Source: an uncultured Burkholderiaceae bacterium
GTDB taxonomy: Bacteria > Pseudomonadota > Gammaproteobacteria > Burkholderiales > Burkholderiaceae
Assembly (NCBI GenBank): GCA_937862845.1
Contig: CALMCK010000030.1
Coordinates: 1-12,170, forward strand
Direction: 5' to 3'
Length of the DNA stretch: 12,170 bases
Shown: positions 1 through 7,723 of the stretch, piece after piece
Numbering within the stretch: the first letter of the stretch is position 1
Layout: the number at the start of each line of letters is the position of its first letter
Translations under genes and position numbers: made by a program
Notes under the pieces: model-generated
Seen by the model: the letters and a program-made list of their open reading frames with translations, nothing else
Told to the model about the DNA's origin: nothing
Databases searched by the model: none

Positions 1-757
1 TCAGGTGTTCGAGGTGGGCGTTGAGTTCGTGCAAAAACGTGGATTCATCTGCTGCTTGCAATCGTGCTGCATCAGCTGGCGTGGTGCACCACACCAAGCT
101 AAAACTCAAGCCGTCGTTGCACAGCGGCAATAAAGCGCACGGACCATGTGCGGTGAAGCGCTCCCACGCCCAAGCGGGCTTTGCCGTGCTCAAAGTCACG
201 GTGGCGGTGAGGGCGGTTTGTTGGTAGTCATTTTGAGGCGATGCATTCGTGTTGCGCGAAAACAATCCGCCCTCGGCATGAATCAAGCGGCGGGTGCGCA
301 GTGTGTGTTCTGTGTCATCGGCTTGAATCTTCAGCTCAACGTGTTCGGTGTTTTCGGAAATGCCGTTGAGCTGAGCTGGACGCATGAACGAAATCAGCGG
401 CTGATTTTGAGCCAAATCATTCAACGCATTTAATAAATCCGCGTAGCGCACCACCACGCCAAGTTGCGGCACGTTTTGCTCATCGCTGTGGATTTGGGTG
501 TGTCCCCACGCGCCTTGCTCGCTGATGTGAATGTGCCGAATCGGCGCATGTGGCAATTGTGCCAAAGACACGCCGAGCTGCGCCAGCAACACCACGCTGC
601 CCTGAGAAATCGCCAAACTGCGCGCATCGGCGTGGGTCGGTGGATACGTTTGTCTGTCCAATACAAGCGTGGCTTCGCCAGCATGCGCGCGCATGAGGGC
701 AAATGACAGACCGACAGGGCCTGCGCCGATGATGGTGGTGGCGGTCAATGCAATCAC
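1..757 (-). CDS. ubiH: UbiH/COQ6-family FAD-dependent hydroxylase (ubiquinone biosynthesis), C-terminus cut by window edge
   Basis: The visible 252 residues are the N-terminal part of a flavoprotein monooxygenase of the UbiH/UbiF/COQ6 family, which hydroxylates the aromatic ring of ubiquinone precursors at the inner membrane. An N-terminal Rossmann FAD motif GAGPVG lies at residues 11-16, with the acidic residue ending strand 2 at D34. DARSLAIS follows at 44-51, the substrate/FAD-binding RYADL at 104-108, and the family signature ERFTAHGPCALLPL at 199-212. Family members are about 380-400 aa, so roughly a third is missing beyond base 1. The start is GTG at 757, whose GTGA overlaps the pepP stop; a GAGGT sits about 8 nt upstream. 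This suggests translational coupling. A TTG at 748 is a weaker alternative. The pepP-ubiH order matches that of E. coli, which favours UbiH over UbiI or UbiF, but the exact ring position cannot be proved from sequence. Confidence 0.85.
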   Translation of the reverse strand, partial: MIALTATTIIGAGPVGLSFALMRAHAGEATLVLDRQTYPPTHADARSLAISQGSVVLLAQLGVSLAQLPHAPIRHIHISEQGAWGHTQIHSDEQNVPQLGVVVRYADLLNALNDLAQNQPLISFMRPAQLNGISENTEHVELKIQADDTEHTLRTRRLIHAEGGLFSRNTNASPQNDYQQTALTATVTLSTAKPAWAWERFTAHGPCALLPLCNDGLSFSLVWCTTPADAARLQAADESTFLHELNAHLEHL

Positions 758-2124
758 TCGGCGACCTCATGCTTCATTAGGTATTCTATGTCAGCGACAG
801 ACACAGGCACGTCGCGCGTGAGCAGCTCGCAGCCTGAGTCGTTCACCAGCGCATCGTCTTCTATCCGAATGCCAATGTTCCAAAATGCTTCGGGCACATG
901 CGCCGCAGGGCGAATGTACAAGCCCGGCTCAATGGTCAACGCCATGCCCGCAGACAACTCGCGCCAAATCGGCGAGCCAGCAGAAGTCTGGCCACTGCTG
1001 TACGCGCCGACATCGTGGACATCCAAACCCAGCCAATGACTGGTGCGGTGCATGTAAAACTCGCGATACGCACCGCTTTCAATCACGCCGTCGAGCGAAC
1101 CTGTGAGCAATTTTAAATCGAGCATGCCCTGCACCAACACACGCAAAGCCGCTTCATGTGGCGCATTGAAAGTTGCGCCGACGCGCGTGGCGGCAATCGC
1201 GGCTTCTTGCGCCGCCAAGACCACTTCATACGCCGCTGCTTGAGCAGGTGAAAATCGGCCATTGACAGGAAAGGTGCGGGTGATGTCGCCCGCATAAAAA
1301 CCGTACTCTGCGCCCGCATCGATGAGGCACAAATCGCCGTCATTGAGCAAGCCTGTGCCCGCACGGTAGTGCAGCACACATGCATTTGCACCGCCCGCAA
1401 CGATTGAGCTGTAGGAAGCGTGCTGCGCGCCGTCTTTGGCAAAGCGGTATAAAATCTCGGCCTCTAAATCCGTCTCGCGCATGCCCGAGCGGCAGGCTTG
1501 CATCGCGCGCACATGGCCGCGCGCCGAAATCCGTCCTGCTTCGCGCAGCCACTCCACCTCGCTGGTGTCTTTGACCAAACGCATCTCATCAATCAGCGCA
1601 TGGACATCGTGCAACTGCAATGGCGCTTGCACACCGCTGCGACTCATTGAGCGGGTTGTGTGTAACGCTGCTTTTAGCCATTGATCCATGGTCGTATCGG
1701 CCAATAGCGGCGCAAACACACGTGTTTGGCCGCTCAGTAATGTGGGCAACTGTTTGGCCAAGTCATCGATGGGGTGTGCTTCATCAAAAACAAAATGCGT
1801 GCGTGCCTCTTCTGGGCCGTAACGATGGCCGTCCCAAATTTCACGCTCCACGTTTTTTTCTCGGCAAAACAAAATTGAGCGCTCAGAGTCGCCATCGATG
1901 AGCAGCACCAGTACCGCCTCAGGCTCGGTGAAGCCCGTCAGATAATAAAATGAGCTCGATGGCCGAAAGTCAAAGTGAGCGTCGCCATTGCGCAGCAGCT
2001 CTGGCGCTGTGCCCAGCACGAGCAAACCACCGCCCGCCGCACGGACCGTCGCCGTCAAGCGTGCCCGCCGCGCCGCAAAAGGCGCTGGGTTAAATGGCTG
2101 TAAATGTAAAGGCATCGTGCTCAT
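754..2124 (-). CDS. pepP: Xaa-Pro aminopeptidase (aminopeptidase P, family M24B)
   Basis: This cytoplasmic dinuclear metal enzyme removes the N-terminal residue from peptides with proline in position two. Numbered from the chosen start it has 456 aa, close to the usual 440. An N-terminal aminopeptidase-P domain (about 10-145) precedes the creatinase-fold catalytic domain (about 180-450). The five metal ligands are visible: D269 and D280 (IDAGAEYGFYAGDITRTF), H363 in HRTSHWLGLDVHDVG, E399 (TIEPGLYI) and E422 (GIRIEDD). The open frame extends to an ATG at 2142, but that codon has no ribosome binding site. The ATG at 2124 has AAGGA at 2129-2133, four bases upstream, so 2124 is preferred. The stop overlaps the ubiH start by four bases. 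Upstream on the minus strand only a weak promoter-like pair is visible (TTGCTT, 17 bases, ATTTAT). Confidence 0.95.
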   Translation of the reverse strand: MSTMPLHLQPFNPAPFAARRARLTATVRAAGGGLLVLGTAPELLRNGDAHFDFRPSSSFYYLTGFTEPEAVLVLLIDGDSERSILFCREKNVEREIWDGHRYGPEEARTHFVFDEAHPIDDLAKQLPTLLSGQTRVFAPLLADTTMDQWLKAALHTTRSMSRSGVQAPLQLHDVHALIDEMRLVKDTSEVEWLREAGRISARGHVRAMQACRSGMRETDLEAEILYRFAKDGAQHASYSSIVAGGANACVLHYRAGTGLLNDGDLCLIDAGAEYGFYAGDITRTFPVNGRFSPAQAAAYEVVLAAQEAAIAATRVGATFNAPHEAALRVLVQGMLDLKLLTGSLDGVIESGAYREFYMHRTSHWLGLDVHDVGAYSSGQTSAGSPIWRELSAGMALTIEPGLYIRPAAHVPEAFWNIGIRIEDDALVNDSGCELLTRDVPVSVADIEYLMKHEVAE

Positions 2125-2237
2125 CGTTTCCTTCGGTTTCATAAAAAAAGCAAAATCAAATAAATCGTATGGTAACCCGATTAAGCAAAATGTGCGAACT
2201 CAAGTCAGCGTCGCTCGCACAAATGGACGGCAAGGAA

Positions 2238-2261
2238 TGAGCGGCCAGAACCATCCGCTCA
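2238..2261. promoter_or_regulatory. Inverted repeat TGAGCGG-N10-CCGCTCA, candidate operator
   Basis: A perfect 7-bp inverted repeat (arms 2238-2244 and 2255-2261) covers the -35 region of the putative promoter driving the htrA-like gene. It also lies in the divergent region shared with pepP. Such a placement fits a repressor or activator site. It has no T-tract and is not a terminator. I do not recognise the regulator. Confidence 0.35.
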
Positions 2262-2273
2262 GCGCAGACAGGC

Positions 2274-2279
2274 TATAAT
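2274..2279 (+). promoter_or_regulatory. -10 element TATAAT for the htrA-like operon
   Basis: A consensus TATAAT lies here with no good -35 hexamer 16-18 bases upstream, so an activator or an imperfect sigma70 promoter is possible. Transcription would start near 2286. This would exclude the in-frame ATG at 2278, which is part of the -10 element itself, and would leave about 25 nt of leader before the ATG at 2311. Confidence 0.5.
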
Positions 2280-2310
2280 GCGACATCCGTTTAAGTGGAA
2301 AGGTTATGTT

Positions 2311-3654
2311 ATGTTGGTGATTGTCAAACGATTGTTGTGTCTGTCTCTGCTGCTCGCGCTGCCGATCGCATCGGCTGCGCCTGACATCGCGCAGATTGTG
2401 CGCACCAGCGCACCGAGTGTGGTGTCGGTGCAGGCGATTCAATGGGTGAAAGTGAAAGTGCCAGAACAGTATAAAAACATCACCAGCGATCCTGTGTATC
2501 AGGTGTTCACGCGGGTGTTTGGCGATGGCAATGAGTCTGCGGCGAAGACCGACGAAGCACCTGTGGTTAAAAAACAAATTTCTGGCAGCGGTTTTGTCAT
2601 TTCACCCAATGGTGTGATTTTAACCAACTATCATTTGGTGAAAGGTGCGCACGAAATCTACGTGCTGCTGGCCGACAAGCGCCGACTCAAAGCGACGCTG
2701 CTGCGCAGTGAACCCAAGCGAGACATGGCCGTGCTTAAAGTGGCGGCAGGCAGTCTGCCAGCTTTGCCGATGGCCGAGACGGTTGGCGAAGGAGAGTTTG
2801 TATTGGCCGTCGGCTACAATCAAAAAGGCATTTCGGCGGGGGTGGTGCGTGCCGATCTGGCGACGACAGCAGCGCTCGGTTTGCTCACCGACGTGGCGAT
2901 CGACTCGAGCAACACGGGCGGGCCGCTGCTCAATACCAATGGCGAAGTGCTGGCGCTGAATTCTAAAGTGCTCAAATCACAGCAAGGTCTGACGCGGCAT
3001 GTGATGGTCTCGAAACTGCTCAGCAAAAATGATTTGTCACAAAAACTGCCGCAGACTTGGCAACAGCTCGGCTTTCAAGCCGAGAACGTCAGCGAAAAAA
3101 TGCAAAAAGAACTTGGCTTGCCCAACACAACCGGCGCTCTGGTGAAAAATATTCAGTCGGGCAGCGTGGCCGCGCGCGCGGGCTTGCTCAAAGACGATGT
3201 GATTGTGGCGTTGGAATCACAGCGGGTGATTGACGTGTCCGACCTGAGTGCATTGCGTGATTTTTTGACCCAAGACGATGCGGTGTCGATCACGGTGTGG
3301 CGTGGTGGCGATCGACAAAAATTGCGTTTGGCGATGCCCAAAACCACCAACACATTTGATGAAGCGAATTTGAGCGCATGGCGACGATTGGGGCTTAAGG
3401 TGCGTGTGTTGACCGCGGTTCAAAAAGCCGAGCTCAACACCACAGTGGGCGTGCAAGTGACCGCCGTGCAGGGCACGGGCAAAACTTTTGGCATGCGGGT
3501 CAATGACATCATCATCAGCTTAAATCAGCAGGACATCAAAAGCGTGGAAGGCTTTAACAACATGGTCAAAGATTTGGAAACAGGCGATGCTGCGGTCATT
3601 TATGTGATTCGCGGTGATTTGCGGCAGTTTGTCAGCATTGAGATTGCACCATGA
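2311..3654 (+). CDS. HtrA/DegQ-like periplasmic protein with two PDZ domains; catalytic Ser replaced by Thr (likely pseudoprotease)
   Basis: The layout is that of DegP/DegQ/MucD periplasmic quality-control proteases: signal peptide (1-22, cleavage after ASA), trypsin-like domain (about 25-235), PDZ1 (about 250-343) and PDZ2 (about 355-447). The total is 447 aa. Catalytic His is H108 (TNYHLV) and Asp is D138 (KRDMAVLK). The nucleophile position, normally GNSGGPL, reads SNTGGPL, so T202 (codon ACG at 2914-2916) replaces serine and the preceding glycine is Ser. The usual GNPFG segment is shortened to GYNQKG, and the L2-loop GFAIP motif is replaced by LTRHVMV. Together these argue for loss of protease activity with the chaperone or PDZ-binding scaffold retained. 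A rare Thr nucleophile is less likely. The start at 2311 has AAAGG at 2299-2303, seven bases away. The gene overlaps the next one in ATGA. Confidence 0.88.
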   Translation: MLVIVKRLLCLSLLLALPIASAAPDIAQIVRTSAPSVVSVQAIQWVKVKVPEQYKNITSDPVYQVFTRVFGDGNESAAKTDEAPVVKKQISGSGFVISPNGVILTNYHLVKGAHEIYVLLADKRRLKATLLRSEPKRDMAVLKVAAGSLPALPMAETVGEGEFVLAVGYNQKGISAGVVRADLATTAALGLLTDVAIDSSNTGGPLLNTNGEVLALNSKVLKSQQGLTRHVMVSKLLSKNDLSQKLPQTWQQLGFQAENVSEKMQKELGLPNTTGALVKNIQSGSVAARAGLLKDDVIVALESQRVIDVSDLSALRDFLTQDDAVSITVWRGGDRQKLRLAMPKTTNTFDEANLSAWRRLGLKVRVLTAVQKAELNTTVGVQVTAVQGTGKTFGMRVNDIIISLNQQDIKSVEGFNNMVKDLETGDAAVIYVIRGDLRQFVSIEIAP

Positions 3655-3917
3655 GGCTGCGCGTGTTGGGCAGAGACGACTGTCATTTGTGCCACGACAT
3701 GATGGCCGATTTGCAGGTTTTGCAACGGCGGCTGTCATCTGCTCATGGCTTCGAGTTTGAGTTTATCGACATGGATGAGGCGAGTGGCGATGAGGGTGCG
3801 GTTTGGCAAACGTATGCTTTAAAAATCCCCGTGCTGTTCGATGAGGCAGGCAATGAAATTTGTTTTGGTCGGCTCAATGAAGCGGCCTTGCTGCGCTGTT
3901 TGTCCAGCGTGAATTGA
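3651..3917 (+). CDS. Glutaredoxin-like family protein (DUF836 type)
   Basis: An 88-residue single thioredoxin-fold domain. The redox motif CHLC lies at residues 11-14 after the first beta strand (RLRVLGRDD), and the cis-proline loop is IPVLF with P60. Short glutaredoxin-like proteins of this kind exchange thiol/disulfide electrons in the cytoplasm; no signal peptide is present. The physiological substrate is unknown. The ATG overlaps the stop of the HtrA-like gene (ATGA), so translation is probably coupled and both belong to one transcript. In many Burkholderiales a protein of this family follows the mucD/degQ gene of the sigmaE locus, usually before lepA. Here the flanks differ: no rseA/rseB or lepA is present. 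Confidence 0.85.
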   Translation: MRLRVLGRDDCHLCHDMMADLQVLQRRLSSAHGFEFEFIDMDEASGDEGAVWQTYALKIPVLFDEAGNEICFGRLNEAALLRCLSSVN

Positions 3918-3939
3918 TATTGATATTGATTTTGGAATC

Positions 3940-4767
3940 ATGATGAATGAGATTTTAACTGCCTTAAAACGCGCCAGCGCGATGATGTTTTCGCCCCGAA
4001 TTTGGGCATTGATTGGGCGGCCGATGCTCATTTCTTTGTTGTTTTGGGGCGTGGCGATTGCACTGGTTTGGTGGCTGGCGGGCGATTCAATCGTTGGCTG
4101 GATTCATGGCTTGCAGTTTGGCCACGCGGCGGATGTGTCGTGGTGGCAGCGCGTGGTTAATTGGTTGATTGGCATCGGCAGTTTGATTGTGTGCTCGCTG
4201 ATTTTTTTGCTGTTGGTGGTGCTCTCATCGATGTTTGTCATCAGCGCGTTTGGCATGGCGCACATCAATGCGGCGGTGGCCACGCGCTATTTTCCTGATT
4301 TGGCTGCACGACAGGGTGTCTCGATGTGGCGAACGATGCGGCACACAATTGGTTGGACGCTGTGGTTTGCATTTTTTTGGATTGTCAGCACGCCAGCGTA
4401 TTTGGTGGCTGGGCTCGGCGCACTGCTGCAGACAGGCGTGATTGCGCGTTTTAATCAAAAAATATTTGTGCTGGATGCCTTGGCCAATCATGCGGATCCA
4501 CTGGAGTATGAGCACATCGCGCAGCAGCACAATCGCAATTTATTTGGCTTGGGACTGGTCGTAACGTTGTTGGGCGCCTTGCCGACATTTGTGTGGCTGG
4601 GCTCGGTGATGGGCGTGGTGCTGATTCCGTTGACGGCCTTGCTGTCTGTGTTGACATTCACCGCGTTGTTTACGTTTTGCGGTCTGGCATTCAGTTGTTA
4701 TTGTTTGCAAGCGTTGCATGATAAACGTGTGTCATCGGCAAACACTGCTCAGATAAGAAAGGTGTGA
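3940..4767 (+). CDS. EI24 domain-containing inner membrane protein (CysZ-like)
   Basis: A 275-residue polytopic membrane protein. Hydrophobic segments are visible at about 28-47, 74-105 (probably two spans), 138-164 and 201-256 (probably two spans). The amphipathic N-terminus (ALKRASAMMFSPRIWALIGRP) and the motif NQKIFVLDAL at 172-181 fit the EI24/CysZ family. CysZ itself carries sulfate, but for these betaproteobacterial relatives no substrate is established and I assign none. The start is ATG at 3940 or the adjacent ATG at 3943; GGA at 3934-3936 is better spaced for 3943. It lies 22 bases after the glutaredoxin-like gene across a short TTGATA repeat, and one base before the CinA-type gene. 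It is therefore part of the same operon. Confidence 0.8.
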   Translation: MMNEILTALKRASAMMFSPRIWALIGRPMLISLLFWGVAIALVWWLAGDSIVGWIHGLQFGHAADVSWWQRVVNWLIGIGSLIVCSLIFLLLVVLSSMFVISAFGMAHINAAVATRYFPDLAARQGVSMWRTMRHTIGWTLWFAFFWIVSTPAYLVAGLGALLQTGVIARFNQKIFVLDALANHADPLEYEHIAQQHNRNLFGLGLVVTLLGALPTFVWLGSVMGVVLIPLTALLSVLTFTALFTFCGLAFSCYCLQALHDKRVSSANTAQIRKV

Positions 4768-4768
4768 G

Positions 4769-5578
4769 ATGGACATTGGTTTAATTATTATTGGTGATGA
4801 AATTCTGCACGGCGATCGCGAGGATGCGCATTTTAAAGCAGTGAAAACCATGCTGGCTGTGCGCGGTCTGCGCCTTAAATGGGTGCAGTATATTTCAGAT
4901 GTGCCTGCGGACATCGTGGCTTGTCTGCATTTGAGTTTTGAGCGTGGCGAGACAGTGTTTGTCACCGGCGGCATTGGCGCGACGCCGGATGATCACACGC
5001 GGCAGTCGGCCGCTACCGCGCTGGGTTTGCCGTTAACGGCGCATCCTGAAGCGGTTGAACTCATCAATCAAATCGCTCGCGAGCGCGGTGATGATTTAAG
5101 CAGTGAGTTACAACAACAGCGCCTGCAGATGGCCGAGTTTCCAGGCGGTGCGCACATCATTCCCAATCCATTCAACCGCGTGGCGGGCTTTAGCATCGCT
5201 TCACATTATTTTGTACCGGGCTTCCCCGTGATGGCGCACCCGATGCTCGAGTGGGTGCTCGACACATATTATCAAGATGCGTCGTTTAAAACGCAGCACA
5301 TGCAAAAATCAGCACAGGTTTATGATTTACAAGAATCGCAAATCGCGCCGCTGATGGTGGCGATAGAAGCCAAATATGCGGGCGTGCAAACCTACAGTTT
5401 GCCCGTGATTGATTTTGTCAAAGATGAATTGCAGGCGCAGCGTCGCTATCATGTGGAGCTGGGGGTAAAAGCATCGGGAGATGCCTGCGGGCTTTTAGAG
5501 CAGGCTTGGGATGAACTTAGTGAAGCGGTGGAAAAAATGGGTGGCGTGGTCAACGTTACTGAAGCGGATGCATTATAA
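4769..5578 (+). CDS. CinA/MoaB-type molybdopterin-binding domain protein
   Basis: A 269-residue cytoplasmic protein with the MoaB/MogA-like fold typical of the N-terminal half of CinA (competence/damage-inducible protein A). The two signature loops are visible: IIIGDEILHGDREDAH at residues 6-21 and TGGIGATPDDHTRQSA at 66-81. The C-terminal nicotinamide-nucleotide deamidase domain of full-length CinA (about 400 aa) is absent, so this is the single-domain form often seen in proteobacteria. The family fold suggests binding of a nucleotide or molybdopterin-like ligand; the reaction is not known. The start at 4769 follows AAGG at 4759-4762 by six bases and comes one base after the EI24 stop, so the two are probably co-translated. 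The stop codon overlaps a TATAAT that may serve the next gene. Confidence 0.85.
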   Translation: MDIGLIIIGDEILHGDREDAHFKAVKTMLAVRGLRLKWVQYISDVPADIVACLHLSFERGETVFVTGGIGATPDDHTRQSAATALGLPLTAHPEAVELINQIARERGDDLSSELQQQRLQMAEFPGGAHIIPNPFNRVAGFSIASHYFVPGFPVMAHPMLEWVLDTYYQDASFKTQHMQKSAQVYDLQESQIAPLMVAIEAKYAGVQTYSLPVIDFVKDELQAQRRYHVELGVKASGDACGLLEQAWDELSEAVEKMGGVVNVTEADAL

Positions 5579-5579
5579 T
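5574..5579 (+). promoter_or_regulatory. -10-like TATAAT ahead of the M48 protease gene
   Basis: A TATAAT overlaps the stop codon of the preceding gene, about 45 bases before the M48 start. No convincing -35 hexamer is visible (best position reads CAACGT). It may give the protease gene its own transcript in addition to readthrough. Confidence 0.35.
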
Positions 5580-5624
5580 TGGGCGTCATGCAGTATTGAT
5601 TAATATTTTTAGGAGAGAATTTAT

Positions 5625-6380
5625 ATGAACGGTTTTAAAGTAATTAAAGGCACAGCCTTGGCGTTGTGTTTGTCTGTCACATTTTCGGCACAGGCTTTTG
5701 ATTTTGCTAAGGGCCTTGATGCGGCTGTCAAATTGGGGAAAGCGGCCACGTTGTCGGACAGCGACATCAATGCGTATTTTGGTCAAATGAGCAAAAAATA
5801 CGATGCCGAAAACACAGTGGCGCCAGCCAGCAATAAATATGCCAAGCGTTTGGCGACGATTACCAAAGGCTTAAAAAACTACGACGGTCTGTCTTTGAAT
5901 TTTAAAGTGTACTTGTCACCTGAGGTCAATGCGTTCGCCATGGGCGATGGCACCGTACGTGTGTACAGTGGTTTGATGGATTTGATGACGGATGATGAGG
6001 TGCGAAGTGTGATTGGTCATGAGATCGGCCACGTTAAACTGGGCCACTCTAAAAAACGCATGCAAACTGCTATGACGACGTCAGCCTTGCGCGGCGTTGC
6101 TTCAGCAGCAGGCGGCACAGTGGCTTCTTTGTCAGACTCTCAATTGGGTGATTTGACTGAAAATGTGGTGCATGCCCAGTTTTCGCAGTCCAATGAGAAT
6201 GACTCGGATAGCTATGGTTTGAAAATGCTGCAAGCGACGGGCAAAAATCCAATGGCGGCAGTCACTTCATTGGAAAAATTAAGCAAATTACCCGGTGGCG
6301 ATGACGGCGGTTTGATGGCGACACACCCATCATCGAGCAGCCGTGCGGATCGCATGCGCCAACAGATTGCTAAGAAATGA
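5625..6380 (+). CDS. Periplasmic M48 family metalloprotease (LoiP/YggG-like)
   Basis: A 251-residue exported zinc protease. The N-terminus is a signal peptide (basic NGFKVIKG, hydrophobic core 10-20, cleavage after AQA at 24). The catalytic motif HEIGH at 132-136, followed by VKLGH, supplies two histidine ligands and the catalytic Glu. E191 in SNENDSDSYGLKML is the likely third ligand, with Ser in place of the usual Ala of the ExxAD motif. The C-terminal THPSSSSRADRM at 233-244 fits the conserved STHP segment of this family. E. coli LoiP is a lipoprotein; no lipobox Cys is seen here, so a soluble periplasmic enzyme is expected. AGGAG at 5611-5615 lies nine bases before the ATG. Homologues degrade misfolded envelope proteins. 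It ends just before a bidirectional terminator. Confidence 0.87.
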   Translation: MNGFKVIKGTALALCLSVTFSAQAFDFAKGLDAAVKLGKAATLSDSDINAYFGQMSKKYDAENTVAPASNKYAKRLATITKGLKNYDGLSLNFKVYLSPEVNAFAMGDGTVRVYSGLMDLMTDDEVRSVIGHEIGHVKLGHSKKRMQTAMTTSALRGVASAAGGTVASLSDSQLGDLTENVVHAQFSQSNENDSDSYGLKMLQATGKNPMAAVTSLEKLSKLPGGDDGGLMATHPSSSSRADRMRQQIAKK

Positions 6381-6408
6381 AGTCATAAATCTGTTTGGAT
6401 TCATGGAT

Positions 6409-6446
6409 AAAAAACGAGCCCCGTGCAATATGGAGGCTCGTTTTTT
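6409..6446. terminator. Bidirectional intrinsic terminator between convergent genes
   Basis: Perfect 12-bp arms AAAAAACGAGCC (6409-6420) and GGCTCGTTTTTT (6435-6446) enclose a 14-base loop. The T-run follows the GC stem on both strands, so it can end both the M48 transcript (plus) and the MFS transcript (minus). The MFS stop codon touches its edge at 6446. Confidence 0.88.
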
Positions 6447-7723
6447 CATATCAAATCCTTCATGTGCAGCCGGCGCAGTTGTGGTGCCATTTTTGCAGTG
6501 ACTGCGGTCACGGCCCATGTGATGAGTGCGCCTGCCAAAACTGATGGCACGAGGCCGAGCCATTTGGCGGCGACGCCCGATTCAAATGCGCCGAGCTCGT
6601 TCGATGAGCCGATGAATAAACCATTGATGGCGGAGACGCGTCCGCGCATGTGGTCGGGTGTCGAGAGTTGTAATATGGTGGAGCGCAGCACGACAGAGAC
6701 GCTGTCAAATAAACCTGAAAATGCCAGTGCGGCGAAGCTCAACCAAAAGCTTTGTGAAAGGGCGAACACCATCATGCAAGCACCAAACGCCACGACCACG
6801 CTGAGTAAAATTTTACCTGCGTGTCGCTCGATCGGGTGGCGCGTCAAGTAAATCCCCATGAGCAATGCGCCGATGGCGGGCGACGCACGCAAAATGCCGA
6901 GCATTTCTGGACCGCCGTGCAACACGTCTTTGACAAAGGCGGGCAGCAGAGCGACGGCACCGCCAAAGAGCACGGCGAACATGTCGAGTGCCAATGCCGA
7001 GAGCAAGATTTGGTGTTGAAACACGAAGCGAATGCCTTGCCCAATGCCCGCAAAGATGCCACGGATGTCACCGCTGTGGGTGGTGCTGTGGGCGGCTTGA
7101 CCAAGTTCTGTGGGGATTTGCAGCAGCGCGATGATGGCGGTGAGCGCGAAAACCAAGGTGACGCCGTAGATGCTCGCGACATCACCAAAGTACAAAAGCA
7201 GGCCTGCGATGGTTGGGCCGAGGATTTGCGCTGTCTGAAAAATGGAGGCGCCGATGCTGGTCGCGCGGGCATAGTCGACGCGTTCGACCAGTTTGACCAA
7301 TAAGGTGTTGTACACGGGACTTAAAAATGCGCGGGCAAACCCAGACAGTGCAATGGCCGCATAAATCGGTGTGATGCCCCAGCTTTTAATAGACTCAGTC
7401 GGTTGCAGTGAGTAGAGCATCAACCCGAGTGCCATGATCAATAACAAGCAACAGGCCATTAAACCCAGGCGGCGTTTGTTGTAATGATCGGTGGCGTAGC
7501 CTGCAAACAACGCGCTGGCAAAATACGGTATGACTTCGGCCAAACCGATTAAACCGAGCGCCAGCGGATCGCCCGTGAGTTGATAGACTTGCCAACCGAC
7601 CACGACGGCGGTGATTTGATAGCACAGCACCACGCTTAAGCGATAAACGAGTAAAGCGATGAAAGGGCGGGAACGGAGCGCGGAGTCGAGCATAGGTGTC
7701 AATAAAAAATCCCCCAGCGCCAT
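6446..7723 (-). CDS. MFS transporter (MFS_3/EntS-like)
   Basis: About 415-425 residues with the 12-helix pattern of the major facilitator superfamily. The opening resembles EntS-type exporters: FIALLVYRLSVVLCYQITAV, then VGWQVYQLTGDPLALGLIGL. The loop 2-3 motif A is visible as GYATDHYNKRRLG, and a second cytoplasmic loop reads PDHMRGRVSAINGL. The family includes siderophore and drug exporters, but no substrate can be assigned; no siderophore genes are nearby. The start is uncertain. The outermost ATG (7723) lies in the loop of a terminator hairpin and has no ribosome binding site. A TTG at 7702 has GGGGGA seven bases upstream, and ATG 7693 is the first ATG outside the hairpin. Coordinates give the longest frame. 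It is convergent with the M48 gene. Confidence 0.85.
   Translation of the reverse strand: MALGDFLLTPMLDSALRSRPFIALLVYRLSVVLCYQITAVVVGWQVYQLTGDPLALGLIGLAEVIPYFASALFAGYATDHYNKRRLGLMACCLLLIMALGLMLYSLQPTESIKSWGITPIYAAIALSGFARAFLSPVYNTLLVKLVERVDYARATSIGASIFQTAQILGPTIAGLLLYFGDVASIYGVTLVFALTAIIALLQIPTELGQAAHSTTHSGDIRGIFAGIGQGIRFVFQHQILLSALALDMFAVLFGGAVALLPAFVKDVLHGGPEMLGILRASPAIGALLMGIYLTRHPIERHAGKILLSVVVAFGACMMVFALSQSFWLSFAALAFSGLFDSVSVVLRSTILQLSTPDHMRGRVSAINGLFIGSSNELGAFESGVAAKWLGLVPSVLAGALITWAVTAVTAKMAPQLRRLHMKDLI

Noticed and set aside
2278..2310. Longer N-terminus for the HtrA-like gene from the ATG at 2278
   Set aside because: That ATG is part of the TATAAT element and would lie upstream of the transcript. 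It would also put eleven hydrophilic residues before the signal peptide.
3912..3932. TTGATA-type short repeat between the glutaredoxin-like and EI24 genes
   Set aside because: Fewer than three AT-rich units in a 22-base operon gap; too short to interpret.
6821..7303. 160-codon plus-strand frame opposite the MFS transporter
   Set aside because: Low-complexity, charged antisense shadow of a membrane protein gene with no supporting signals.
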